In this document: in pieces, positions 1 to 5,124 of the stretch | Layout of the letters: every line of letters starts with the position of its first letter | Numbering within the stretch: position 1 is the stretch's first letter | Assembly (NCBI GenBank): GCA_946885425.1 | Contig: CAMPGJ010000083.1 | Span: 1 to 5,150, forward strand | Source: an uncultured bacterium | Lineage (GTDB): Bacteria > Patescibacteria > Microgenomatia > Levybacterales > UBA12049 | Length of the DNA: 5,150 nucleotides | Reading direction: 5' to 3' | Position numbers and translations under genes: made by a program | The notes under the pieces: model-generated | Told to the model about the DNA's origin: nothing | Database searches by the model: none | Seen by the model: the letters and a program-made list of their open reading frames with translations, nothing else

Positions 1-341
1 CTACTAAAGCATCTAAAAATACTGTAGAAAACCAAGTAATTTTCAATGAAAAGAAAGGAGTATTGATTATCGGAGCAGAAGAAATTGAAATACCTTATGC
101 AACTAATCAATATTATTTAGTACAGTCTTTATTTACACATCCTAAAAAACGTTTTGAAACAGATGAATTACTAGAACGATTTGGTGAAGACGCAGAAGGA
201 AACAATTGGAGAAAGGTGTATGACACAATGATAAAAGTTAACAAGAAAGTTCTCCAGGTTTTTCCAAAGAAGCTTATTGTGAATCAGAATAAAACGTATC
301 AGCTTAACCCCACAATTGAAGTCATAAAGCAGTCAACATAA
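1..341 (+). CDS. Hypothetical protein, C-terminal part (winged-helix-like), 5'-truncated by window edge
   Basis: The reading frame is open from position 3 to the TAA at 339-341 (112 codons). The residues before the TTG at 63 already read as part of the same domain (NQVIFNEKKGVLIIG), so the gene very probably begins outside the window and that TTG is an internal Leu. The AAGGAG at 55-60 is only 2 bases from it, too close to act as a ribosome binding site. The visible part has a beta-hairpin-like start (VIFNEKKGVLIIGAEEIEIP), a helix (NQYYLVQSLF), a short helix with an acidic loop (ETDELLERFGED), a basic helix beginning NWRKVYDTMIKVNKKV, and a final strand pair (KKLIVNQNKTYQLN). This order resembles a small winged-helix fold. 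I recall similar tails on uncharacterised proteins of Patescibacteria, but cannot name a family. DNA or protein binding is possible and unproven. It ends 49 bases before the preferred start of the next gene. Confidence 0.7.
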   Translation, partial: TKASKNTVENQVIFNEKKGVLIIGAEEIEIPYATNQYYLVQSLFTHPKKRFETDELLERFGEDAEGNNWRKVYDTMIKVNKKVLQVFPKKLIVNQNKTYQLNPTIEVIKQST

Positions 342-378
342 GTCACAAAAAAACAATGTGGCTCAACCACTACTTCTA

Positions 379-384
379 TATACT
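379..384 (+). promoter_or_regulatory. Putative -10 box of a leaderless promoter for the trehalose-6-phosphate synthase
   Basis: TATACT (5 of 6 matches to TATAAT) ends 6 bases before the ATG at 391, which puts +1 on the A of that ATG. No good -35 hexamer lies 15-19 bases upstream, and there is no TGn extension, so the box rests mainly on its position. The same 6-base gap recurs before the ATGs at 2700 and 3568. If the box is real, the alternative GTG start at 358 lies upstream of the transcript. Confidence 0.35.
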
Positions 385-390
385 CTTTTT

Positions 391-2622
391 ATGAAACAAA
401 TATTTACTGTTGTATTTATTGTTGTCGCCATTGTTAGCCTTATTACCTCTGCTTTTACCTTTAAACAAGTTAATAAGGAAGAGGAACGGCTAAAAAATGA
501 TATTCAATATAGATCCTCTCTCCTTGCAAATAGCTTAAAGGATTCAGTGGAATCTAATTTTACCAATAAATCAAATACGTATCTTCAAGATGTTGTCGAG
601 AAATTTGTCGATAATCAAAGAATTGCTGGGTTAGCAATCGTCGATAATACCGGTAAAATAGTTGCTGTTTCATCAAGCCTTCCGAAAGATATTTCAGATT
701 CTCAGCAGATAGCTGCGGACGTTATGGATGGAGATAAATCCAACGGCGATTTTGTGACATTTAACAATAAAAAAATGTATGTTTTTGCGGAACCTCTCCA
801 TGATAAAAAGAGTGTTGTTGGCGGGCTTGTTATTATTCAAAATGCTTCTTATATTGATAACCAATTATTTGATATCTGGCAAAGAAATCTTGTAAGGCTT
901 TTTGTGCAAGCTCTCTTTTTTTCTGCTGCTGTTCTCCTTATCCTTCGCTGGATTATTTACCAACCTGTGCAAAAATTGGTAGATTCCTTACGGTCAGCAA
1001 GGTTGGGCGGAGATAGTAATCAGTCTCATAAATCCTCTAACAATCCGCTCTTTGAACCTCTTCTAAAAGAAGTCTCAACTATTCAGCAAAACCTAATACA
1101 GGCAAGAATAGCCGCGAGTGAAGAAGCTAAGGTAAGCTTAGAAAAACTTGATTCTCCATGGACTGCTGAGCGGTTAAAACAATTCACAAAAGATATCCTT
1201 AAAGATAGGACAATTGTTGCCGTTTCGAATAGAGAGCCATATATCCATACCAAAATAGGGAATAAGATTTCCTACCATTTTCCGGCAAGTGGTATGGCAA
1301 CTGCCATGGAACCTGTCATGCAGGCATGTGGGGGCATGTGGATAGCCCATGGAAGCGGGAATGCTGATAGGCTGGTTGTTGATGCATACGACAAAATACA
1401 GGCGCCTCCTAATGATCCAAAATATACGTTAAAAAGAGTGTGGCTTTCTGAGGAAGAAGAAGAGGGATATTACTATGGATTTTCCAATCAAGCATTGTAT
1501 CCGTTGTGCCTGATGGCTCACACAAGACCTATTTTTAGCGAAGAAGAATGGGAACAATATAAAAAAGTAAATGGAAAATTTGCTGAAACAGTTCTTGCGG
1601 AAATAAAAGATCTTCATAATCCGATCATTCTGATCCAAGATTTTCACTTCGCTCTACTACCGAGAATGATTAAAAATAGCAGACCAGATGCAACTGTAGG
1701 ATTATTTTGGCACATTCCATGGGTAAGTCCTGAATCATTCAGTATCTGCCCGTGGAAAAAAGAACTATTGGACGGGATGCTTGGTGCAGATCTTATTGGG
1801 TTTCATACGCAGCTTCATTGTAATAATTTTATAGAGACAGTTGGCCGTGAGCTTGAATCTCTCATAGATTTTGAACAGTTTGCTGTAACACGCAATGATC
1901 ACATGTCCCTCGTAAAACCATTTCCCGCAGGTATCGCTTTCACAAGCGGTAATGATGATCTAGAGAAAGAAAAAGAAAAACAAGAAAGAGGAAAGCTTTT
2001 AAAGCGGTTAGGAATTAATTCAAAATATATAGGAGTTGGCGTCGACCGGATGGATTATACAAAAGGCCTTCTTGAACGGTTCAAGGCTATAGAACTTTTT
2101 TTTGAAAAGTGTCCCACATATAAAGATGAGTTTACATTTATTCAAATTTCCCCACCCTCAAAAAATAAAATAAAAAAATATCAGGAATTCACCCGAGCAG
2201 TAGAAAAGGAGGTTGACAGAATTAATACGCGTTTTAAGACAAAAAATTGGAAACCAATAATATTAATACAAAAACATCACAGCCATGAGGAACTTAATCA
2301 ATATTATAAACTTGCTGATATATGTTTAATAACATCTCTCCATGACGGCATGAATCTGGTTGCCAAAGAATTTATAGCGGCTAGAAATGACGAAAAAGGT
2401 GTCCTCATCCTCAGTCAATTTACAGGTGCCTCAAAGGAACTAAAAGAAGCATTGATCATTAATCCATATAATGGAAAAGAAACTGCTGAAGTAATACACA
2501 CTGCATTAAAAATGATGCCTTCTGAGCAAATAAGACGTATGAGAAAATTACGTGATTCAGTCAGGAACCATAATATTTATCGTTGGTCAGCAGAATTTTT
2601 GAAGACAATGATGAGTTTATAA
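391..2622 (+). CDS. Membrane-anchored trehalose-6-phosphate synthase (sensor-HAMP-GT20 fusion)
   Basis: This enzyme is predicted to transfer glucose from UDP-glucose (or another NDP-glucose) to glucose-6-phosphate, giving trehalose-6-phosphate. Numbering is from the ATG at 391 (743 aa). TM1 is about 3-23. An extracytoplasmic sensor of about 140 residues follows, Cache/PAS-like with segments such as GLAIVDNTGKIVAVSS and VVGGLVIIQNASY. TM2 is about 167-189, and a HAMP-like linker begins at YQPVQKL. The GT20 domain runs from about 273 to the end. Residues matching E. coli OtsA sites are R281 in VSNREP, W317, D417 in IQDFH, H441 in WHIP, R553 and K558 in VDRMDYTKG, R610, and D652 and E660 in HDGMNLVAKE. 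The position of OtsA Trp85 is Tyr370 here. OtsA is about 470 aa; the extra length is the N-terminal sensor module. No trehalose-phosphatase domain or gene is visible, so the second step must be encoded elsewhere. The GTG at 358 would add 11 residues, but it lacks an SD and lies upstream of the putative -10. The start at MKQIF fits a usual inside-facing anchor. Function is secure; regulation by the sensor is inferred. Confidence 0.92.
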   Translation: MKQIFTVVFIVVAIVSLITSAFTFKQVNKEEERLKNDIQYRSSLLANSLKDSVESNFTNKSNTYLQDVVEKFVDNQRIAGLAIVDNTGKIVAVSSSLPKDISDSQQIAADVMDGDKSNGDFVTFNNKKMYVFAEPLHDKKSVVGGLVIIQNASYIDNQLFDIWQRNLVRLFVQALFFSAAVLLILRWIIYQPVQKLVDSLRSARLGGDSNQSHKSSNNPLFEPLLKEVSTIQQNLIQARIAASEEAKVSLEKLDSPWTAERLKQFTKDILKDRTIVAVSNREPYIHTKIGNKISYHFPASGMATAMEPVMQACGGMWIAHGSGNADRLVVDAYDKIQAPPNDPKYTLKRVWLSEEEEEGYYYGFSNQALYPLCLMAHTRPIFSEEEWEQYKKVNGKFAETVLAEIKDLHNPIILIQDFHFALLPRMIKNSRPDATVGLFWHIPWVSPESFSICPWKKELLDGMLGADLIGFHTQLHCNNFIETVGRELESLIDFEQFAVTRNDHMSLVKPFPAGIAFTSGNDDLEKEKEKQERGKLLKRLGINSKYIGVGVDRMDYTKGLLERFKAIELFFEKCPTYKDEFTFIQISPPSKNKIKKYQEFTRAVEKEVDRINTRFKTKNWKPIILIQKHHSHEELNQYYKLADICLITSLHDGMNLVAKEFIAARNDEKGVLILSQFTGASKELKEALIINPYNGKETAEVIHTALKMMPSEQIRRMRKLRDSVRNHNIYRWSAEFLKTMMSL

Positions 2623-2662
2623 AACAATCAATAGTTCTATAAATATTGACATATGGATGAGG

Positions 2663-2693
2663 TAGACAAATCACACTTTGCTTTTGTTATACT
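2663..2693 (+). promoter_or_regulatory. Promoter of the 70-aa membrane protein, extended -10, leaderless
   Basis: The -35 box TAGACA (2663-2668, 5 of 6 to TTGACA) is followed by a 19-base spacer. The extended -10 TGT-TATACT has its hexamer at 2688-2693. The hexamer ends 6 bases before the ATG at 2700, so transcription should begin on the start codon itself. A second, perfect TTGACA at 2646-2651 has no -10 at a proper distance (36 bases from this one) and is probably chance. Confidence 0.55.
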
Positions 2694-2699
2694 TAATTA

Positions 2700-2912
2700 A
2701 TGATTGAAAAAAACTTATTCATCGGGGGATTATTTTTGCTTTGGGGGCTAATCAGCGTTATCAGACCCCAAATCATCCTCAAATTCAGAAGCTGGATGTC
2801 AAAAAAGTTTTTTGGTGCCGAATACAAACCAACTCATAAAACAGAATTTATCCAAAGACTTATGGGCATCGTTTTTATTGTCGTCGCATTGATTATTACA
2901 GAGGTTATATAA
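2700..2912 (+). CDS. Small two-TM membrane protein, unknown function
   Basis: This 70-residue protein has two hydrophobic segments, about 5-22 (LFIGGLFLLWGLISVI) and about 53-69 (RLMGIVFIVVALIITEV). They are joined by a basic, aromatic loop rich in K and R (KFRSWMSKKFFGAEYKPTHK), which by the positive-inside rule should face the cytoplasm, with both ends outside. The pattern of a TM hairpin with an FRSW...KKFFGAEY-like loop is shared by many short uncharacterised membrane proteins, and I cannot assign a role. There is no Shine-Dalgarno sequence. The start is fixed by a well-placed extended -10 promoter and overlaps the stop of a 15-codon ORF by one base (TAATG, see findings). The gene ends 4 bases before the stop of the convergent L,D-transpeptidase gene. 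It has its own promoter, so it need not be co-expressed with the trehalose-6-phosphate synthase gene. Confidence 0.75.
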   Translation: MIEKNLFIGGLFLLWGLISVIRPQIILKFRSWMSKKFFGAEYKPTHKTEFIQRLMGIVFIVVALIITEVI

Positions 2913-2916
2913 AGCT

Positions 2917-3501
2917 TCAAATATCCTCAATATAATATCGAATTTCTTCTTTTTCAGGATCAATTGTATTGTAGATATAAGTTATATCTCTATCAGTATG
3001 ACGAATACAGCCGGAACTGCCGGGGTTGTCTTTTGATAACCTAGTTTCATCACCATTTACTCCATGAAGCCCGAACTCTCCTGGTAAAACCCAATCACAC
3101 TGACCATCGCATTCCATATAAGGAGCAGGTCCATAGGGTGGTTCTTCATTTGTCGGTATATTTAGTGTTATGAAATAAGGTGCCGTTTCTGGATTGTCTG
3201 AGGCAGATTTAGCAGTTACAACCCAATATTTTTTACCCAATAATTGAGGAAGGGGAGTGGGACGCTCATTGGGAATGCCTGCTTTTACAGCAAACTCTTT
3301 TATCAATGTACTTTTCTCTTTATCTCCCGGTATCCCCAAATACATAAATTCTATATTTGATTTTCGGTGCAGCAAAAACCAATAATCTGTATTTTCCTGC
3401 TGAGATAAAGCTTCAGGTTTTTGACCGAAGGGGCTCATTAATGCGATCGATAGGCCAATTAAAAAACCTATGAACAGGAAAAAGCTAAGTATTTTTTTCA
3501 T
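2917..3501 (-). CDS. L,D-transpeptidase, YkuD domain, membrane-anchored or exported
   Basis: YkuD-family enzymes act outside the membrane on peptidoglycan stem peptides, forming 3-3 crosslinks or attaching proteins through an active-site Cys. From the ATG at 3501 the protein has 194 residues. It shows a short basic start (MKK), a hydrophobic stretch at about 4-22 that could be an anchor or signal peptide, then a lone catalytic domain. The signature is clear: HG at His146-Gly147, then SSGCIR with Cys165 and Arg167, with 15 residues between His146 and Ser162, inside the family's 14-17 range. The usual SHGC reads SSGC. Two further cysteines (C131 and C135, CDGQC) sit just before the active-site His and could form a disulfide or bind metal. 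A TTG at 3519 would add 6 residues (MLQYDL), but it lies upstream of the inferred -10 box, so the ATG is preferred. The gene stops at TGA and is transcribed divergently from the C39-like peptidase gene. Confidence 0.88.
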   Translation of the reverse strand: MKKILSFFLFIGFLIGLSIALMSPFGQKPEALSQQENTDYWFLLHRKSNIEFMYLGIPGDKEKSTLIKEFAVKAGIPNERPTPLPQLLGKKYWVVTAKSASDNPETAPYFITLNIPTNEEPPYGPAPYMECDGQCDWVLPGEFGLHGVNGDETRLSKDNPGSSGCIRHTDRDITYIYNTIDPEKEEIRYYIEDI

Positions 3502-3509
3502 CAAGTCGT

Positions 3510-3538
3510 ATTGTAGCAATATGTTATATATGTTGCAA
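3510..3538 (-). promoter_or_regulatory. Promoter of the L,D-transpeptidase gene (left-facing half of shared divergent promoter)
   Basis: Read on the minus strand, TTGCAA (3538-3533) is followed by a 17-base spacer and TACAAT (3515-3510, 5 of 6 to TATAAT). The -10 ends 8 bases before the ATG at 3501, so the leader would be 0-2 bases and there is no room for a Shine-Dalgarno site. The -35 hexamer is self-complementary and is also used by the rightward promoter. Confidence 0.5.
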
Positions 3539-3550
3539 AAAAGACATATA
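3527..3550. promoter_or_regulatory. Possible operator: inverted repeat spanning the shared -35 box
   Basis: TATATGT (3527-3533) and ACATATA (3544-3550) are perfect 7-base inverted arms around a 10-base centre. One arm lies mostly in the leftward promoter's spacer and the other in the rightward one, so a dimeric regulator bound here could control both genes. The arms are AT-only apart from one G/C pair, so chance in this AT-rich gap is a real possibility. Confidence 0.2.
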
Positions 3551-3561
3551 GTATATAAAAT
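3533..3561 (+). promoter_or_regulatory. Promoter of the C39-like peptidase gene (right-facing half of shared divergent promoter)
   Basis: TTGCAA (3533-3538, 4 of 6 to TTGACA) is followed by a 17-base spacer and TAAAAT (3556-3561, 5 of 6). The overlapping TATAAA at 3554-3559 is an alternative -10. With TAAAAT the gap to the ATG at 3568 is 6 bases, again placing +1 on the start codon. Confidence 0.5.
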
Positions 3562-3567
3562 ACAACG

Positions 3568-4671
3568 ATGCTCAAGCTTATAGCATTATTATTCTTTCTG
3601 TGTATTCCGCTTCTCTTTTTTTCTGTTAATAATAAAGAAGAAAAAGCGGCTGGTTCCATACTGTCTGCGAAATCATCTGTCAAAGAAACAAAAGTAGAGC
3701 TTGGTAAAATTCCCGATGCAAAGACACTACACAATGACTATCATATCTTCCAATCATTTAACAATTGTGGTCCCGCGTCTCTCTCAATGGCTCTTTCTTA
3801 TTATGATATACAAGAAAGCCAACAAGCGTTAGGAGAACAACTTCGCCCGTATCAGAATGTAGAGGGAGTTAACGATGACAAATCAGTGACTTTGGCAGAA
3901 ATGGCTGAAAAGGGGAAAGACTATGAATTGATTGCATATCATCGTCCAAATGGTGATATGGAACTTATAAAATATTTTGTCGCCAATGATATGCCTGTGG
4001 TTGTCCGGACATGGCTCAATCAACAGGAAGATATTGGTCATTACCGAGTAATAAAAGGATATGATGATACAACAAAGGAAATTATTCAGGATGACTCCTA
4101 TGAGGGGAAAAATTTGCGCTATTCCTATGACGATTTTGCAACACTTTGGAAAGCATTTAATTATGAGTATTTAGTGCTTGTCCCGAAAGAAAAAGATCAG
4201 TTAGCCAAAACCATTATTGGTGAAGATGTAAATTCTGATGTTGCCTGGAAAACAGCAGAGAATAATGCACAAAACCAGCTGAAAAGTGATCCTGACAATG
4301 TATATAGCCGATTTAATCTTTCTACTGCGCTTTATCATACAAAACAATATAAAGAAGCAGTTATAGAATTTGAAAAAGTACAAGACCAACTTTCTTCAAG
4401 AATGCTCTGGTATCAAATTGAGCCGGTACAAGCATATTTTGCATTGGGAAATTACGATAAAGTATTTTCTATCACCAATAAAATTTTACAGAATGAAAAT
4501 GAAGCATTTTCAGAGCTATATCTTATCCGCAGTAAAATATTTATAGAACAAGGCAATATCACGTTGGCAAAAGAAGAATTTGAGAAAGCTGTTTTTTATA
4601 ACCAAAATCTCAAAGATACTAAGCAGTCCTTCACAGCTTTCATGGAGAAAAATCGAGGGACAACAGAATAG
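3568..4671 (+). CDS. Exported C39-like cysteine peptidase with C-terminal TPR repeats
   Basis: The protein has 367 residues. Its N-terminal hydrophobic segment (about 2-20) looks like a signal anchor; the Cys at 12 is not in a good lipobox. After a linker comes a papain-like C39 domain at about 55-207. The oxyanion Gln62 and nucleophile Cys67 are in FQSFNNCGPASLSMAL, the catalytic His158 is in GHYRVIKGYDD, and an acidic partner is at Asp175/176 in IIQDDSY. The second half, about 225-350, has about three TPR-like helix pairs (DPDNVYSRFNLSTALYHTKQ; EPVQAYFALGNYDKVFSI; YLIRSKIFIEQGNITLAKEE). C39 domains are best known for cutting double-glycine leaders in bacteriocin exporters. Here there is no ABC transporter domain and the protein is predicted to face outward, so that role does not follow; a secreted housekeeping or surface protease or amidase-like function is more likely. 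The TPRs would bind a protein partner or substrate. It is divergent from the L,D-transpeptidase gene through a shared promoter region, which hints at linked envelope roles. The substrate is unknown. Confidence 0.85.
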   Translation: MLKLIALLFFLCIPLLFFSVNNKEEKAAGSILSAKSSVKETKVELGKIPDAKTLHNDYHIFQSFNNCGPASLSMALSYYDIQESQQALGEQLRPYQNVEGVNDDKSVTLAEMAEKGKDYELIAYHRPNGDMELIKYFVANDMPVVVRTWLNQQEDIGHYRVIKGYDDTTKEIIQDDSYEGKNLRYSYDDFATLWKAFNYEYLVLVPKEKDQLAKTIIGEDVNSDVAWKTAENNAQNQLKSDPDNVYSRFNLSTALYHTKQYKEAVIEFEKVQDQLSSRMLWYQIEPVQAYFALGNYDKVFSITNKILQNENEAFSELYLIRSKIFIEQGNITLAKEEFEKAVFYNQNLKDTKQSFTAFMEKNRGTTE

Positions 4672-4700
4672 TATTATTGCTACATTTCTTTTAATCGTAT

Positions 4701-5102
4701 TTACATAGCAAAGAATCTCTTAAGCGATTCTATTTCGTATTGAAGAAATTTCATTATTTCAAACCGTTCCTTTTGTACCTTTTTAATTACTTCATTGGTT
4801 GTCTCTTTTTTGTTTTGTTCTTTTACCCCTGATGAGCTAGTTGCATTTCGGGTAGTATTGTTTACCTTAATATTAGTTTTGCCATTCTCCGTTTTGATAT
4901 CTACATCACCCTCATAGGTCGTACATTCACCATTAATACAGACTGTACTTTTTCCATTAATGGTCTTTACTGAAACCTCAGACTCCGTATCAGAACTATT
5001 ATTCGAAACATTGATGAGGGTCTCGGCATTCGCTGGAGAAGAAACTGTAGCTAAGTTGAAAATAATAAAAGATACTACGGTAAGGCCGATACTATTCTTC
5101 AT
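4701..5102 (-). CDS. Small exported protein with two-copy beta-like repeat, unknown function
   Basis: The protein has 133 residues. It begins with a clear signal peptide (MKNSIG, then a hydrophobic core to about residue 20) ending in an AxA cleavage site, SPANA-ET, after residue 27. The mature part starts with a Ser/Asn-rich stretch, followed by two copies of a strand-turn-strand unit, VSVKTINGKSTV (43-54) and VDIKTENGKTNI (67-78). Between them is the pair Cys55 and Cys60 (CINGEC), well placed for a small disulfide loop outside the cell. A polar linker (about 80-104) leads to a C-terminal amphipathic helix (about 104-133, with EIMKFLQYEIESLKRFFAM), which could lie on a membrane or pair with a partner. 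I do not recognise a named family; similar short secreted proteins seem frequent in Patescibacteria. There is no Shine-Dalgarno sequence before the ATG. It is convergent with the C39-like peptidase gene, 29 bases apart. Confidence 0.75.
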   Translation of the reverse strand: MKNSIGLTVVSFIIFNLATVSSPANAETLINVSNNSSDTESEVSVKTINGKSTVCINGECTTYEGDVDIKTENGKTNIKVNNTTRNATSSSGVKEQNKKETTNEVIKKVQKERFEIMKFLQYEIESLKRFFAM

Positions 5103-5106
5103 GATA

Positions 5107-5124
5107 GAGGAAGTATAGTACCTC
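5107..5124. promoter_or_regulatory. Imperfect palindrome centred on the -10 box, possible operator
   Basis: GAGGAAGTATAGTACCTC matches its own reverse complement in 7 of 9 base pairs. Its centre (between 5115 and 5116) falls inside the -10 hexamer of the exported-protein gene. A repressor bound here would block the promoter. The AGAGGAA overlapping the left arm (5106-5112) recurs 36 bases away at 5142-5148. This is suggestive only. Confidence 0.2.
5112..5117 (-). promoter_or_regulatory. Putative -10 box for the small exported protein gene
   Basis: On the minus strand TATACT (5 of 6 to TATAAT) ends 9 bases before the ATG at 5102, leaving a leader of at most about 3 bases. The -35 region is weak: CTTACA (5143-5138) matches 4 of 6 but needs a 20-base spacer. 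The 48 bases from 5103 to the window edge hold no gene besides this promoter region. Confidence 0.35.

Noticed and set aside
63..341. A complete 92-aa gene starting at TTG 63
   Set aside because: The frame is open to the window edge and the residues before the TTG continue the same domain; the AAGGAG is only 2 bases from the TTG. Treated as the 3' part of a longer gene.
358..390. GTG start giving an 11-residue longer trehalose-6-phosphate synthase
   Set aside because: It has no SD, lies upstream of the putative -10 at 379-384, and adds a hydrophobic lead before what already looks like a normal MKQ-type anchor. Not fully excluded.
1429..1647. Minus-strand ORF of 72 codons
   Set aside because: It is antisense to the conserved GT20 domain; its Phe/Ile-rich product is what a shadow of Lys/Glu-rich coding sequence gives.
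2203..2218. Perfect SD-like AAAAGGAGGT followed by TTGACA inside the synthase gene
   Set aside because: It lies within conserved GT20 codons (EKEVDR), no ATG follows within a useful distance, and no -10 fits the TTGACA.
2616..2643. TTTATA...TATAAA inverted repeat after the synthase stop as a terminator
   Set aside because: Arms are six A/U pairs around a 16-base loop with no following T-tract; too weak to call.
2646..2651. Perfect TTGACA as the -35 of the 70-aa protein gene
   Set aside because: It is 36 bases from the TATACT -10 box, far outside the usable spacer range; TAGACA at 2663 fits better.
3502..3519. TTG start at 3519 for the L,D-transpeptidase
   Set aside because: The TTG lies upstream of the inferred -10 box (3515-3510), so it would not be in the transcript; the ATG at 3501 begins a standard MKK signal or anchor.
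3501..3734. Minus-strand ORF of 77 codons
   Set aside because: It overlaps the divergent promoter region and the start of the C39-like peptidase gene, and has no signature; a shadow frame.
4201..4389. Minus-strand ORF of 62 codons
   Set aside because: It is antisense to the linker and first TPRs of the C39-like peptidase; low-complexity hydrophobic product, no motif.
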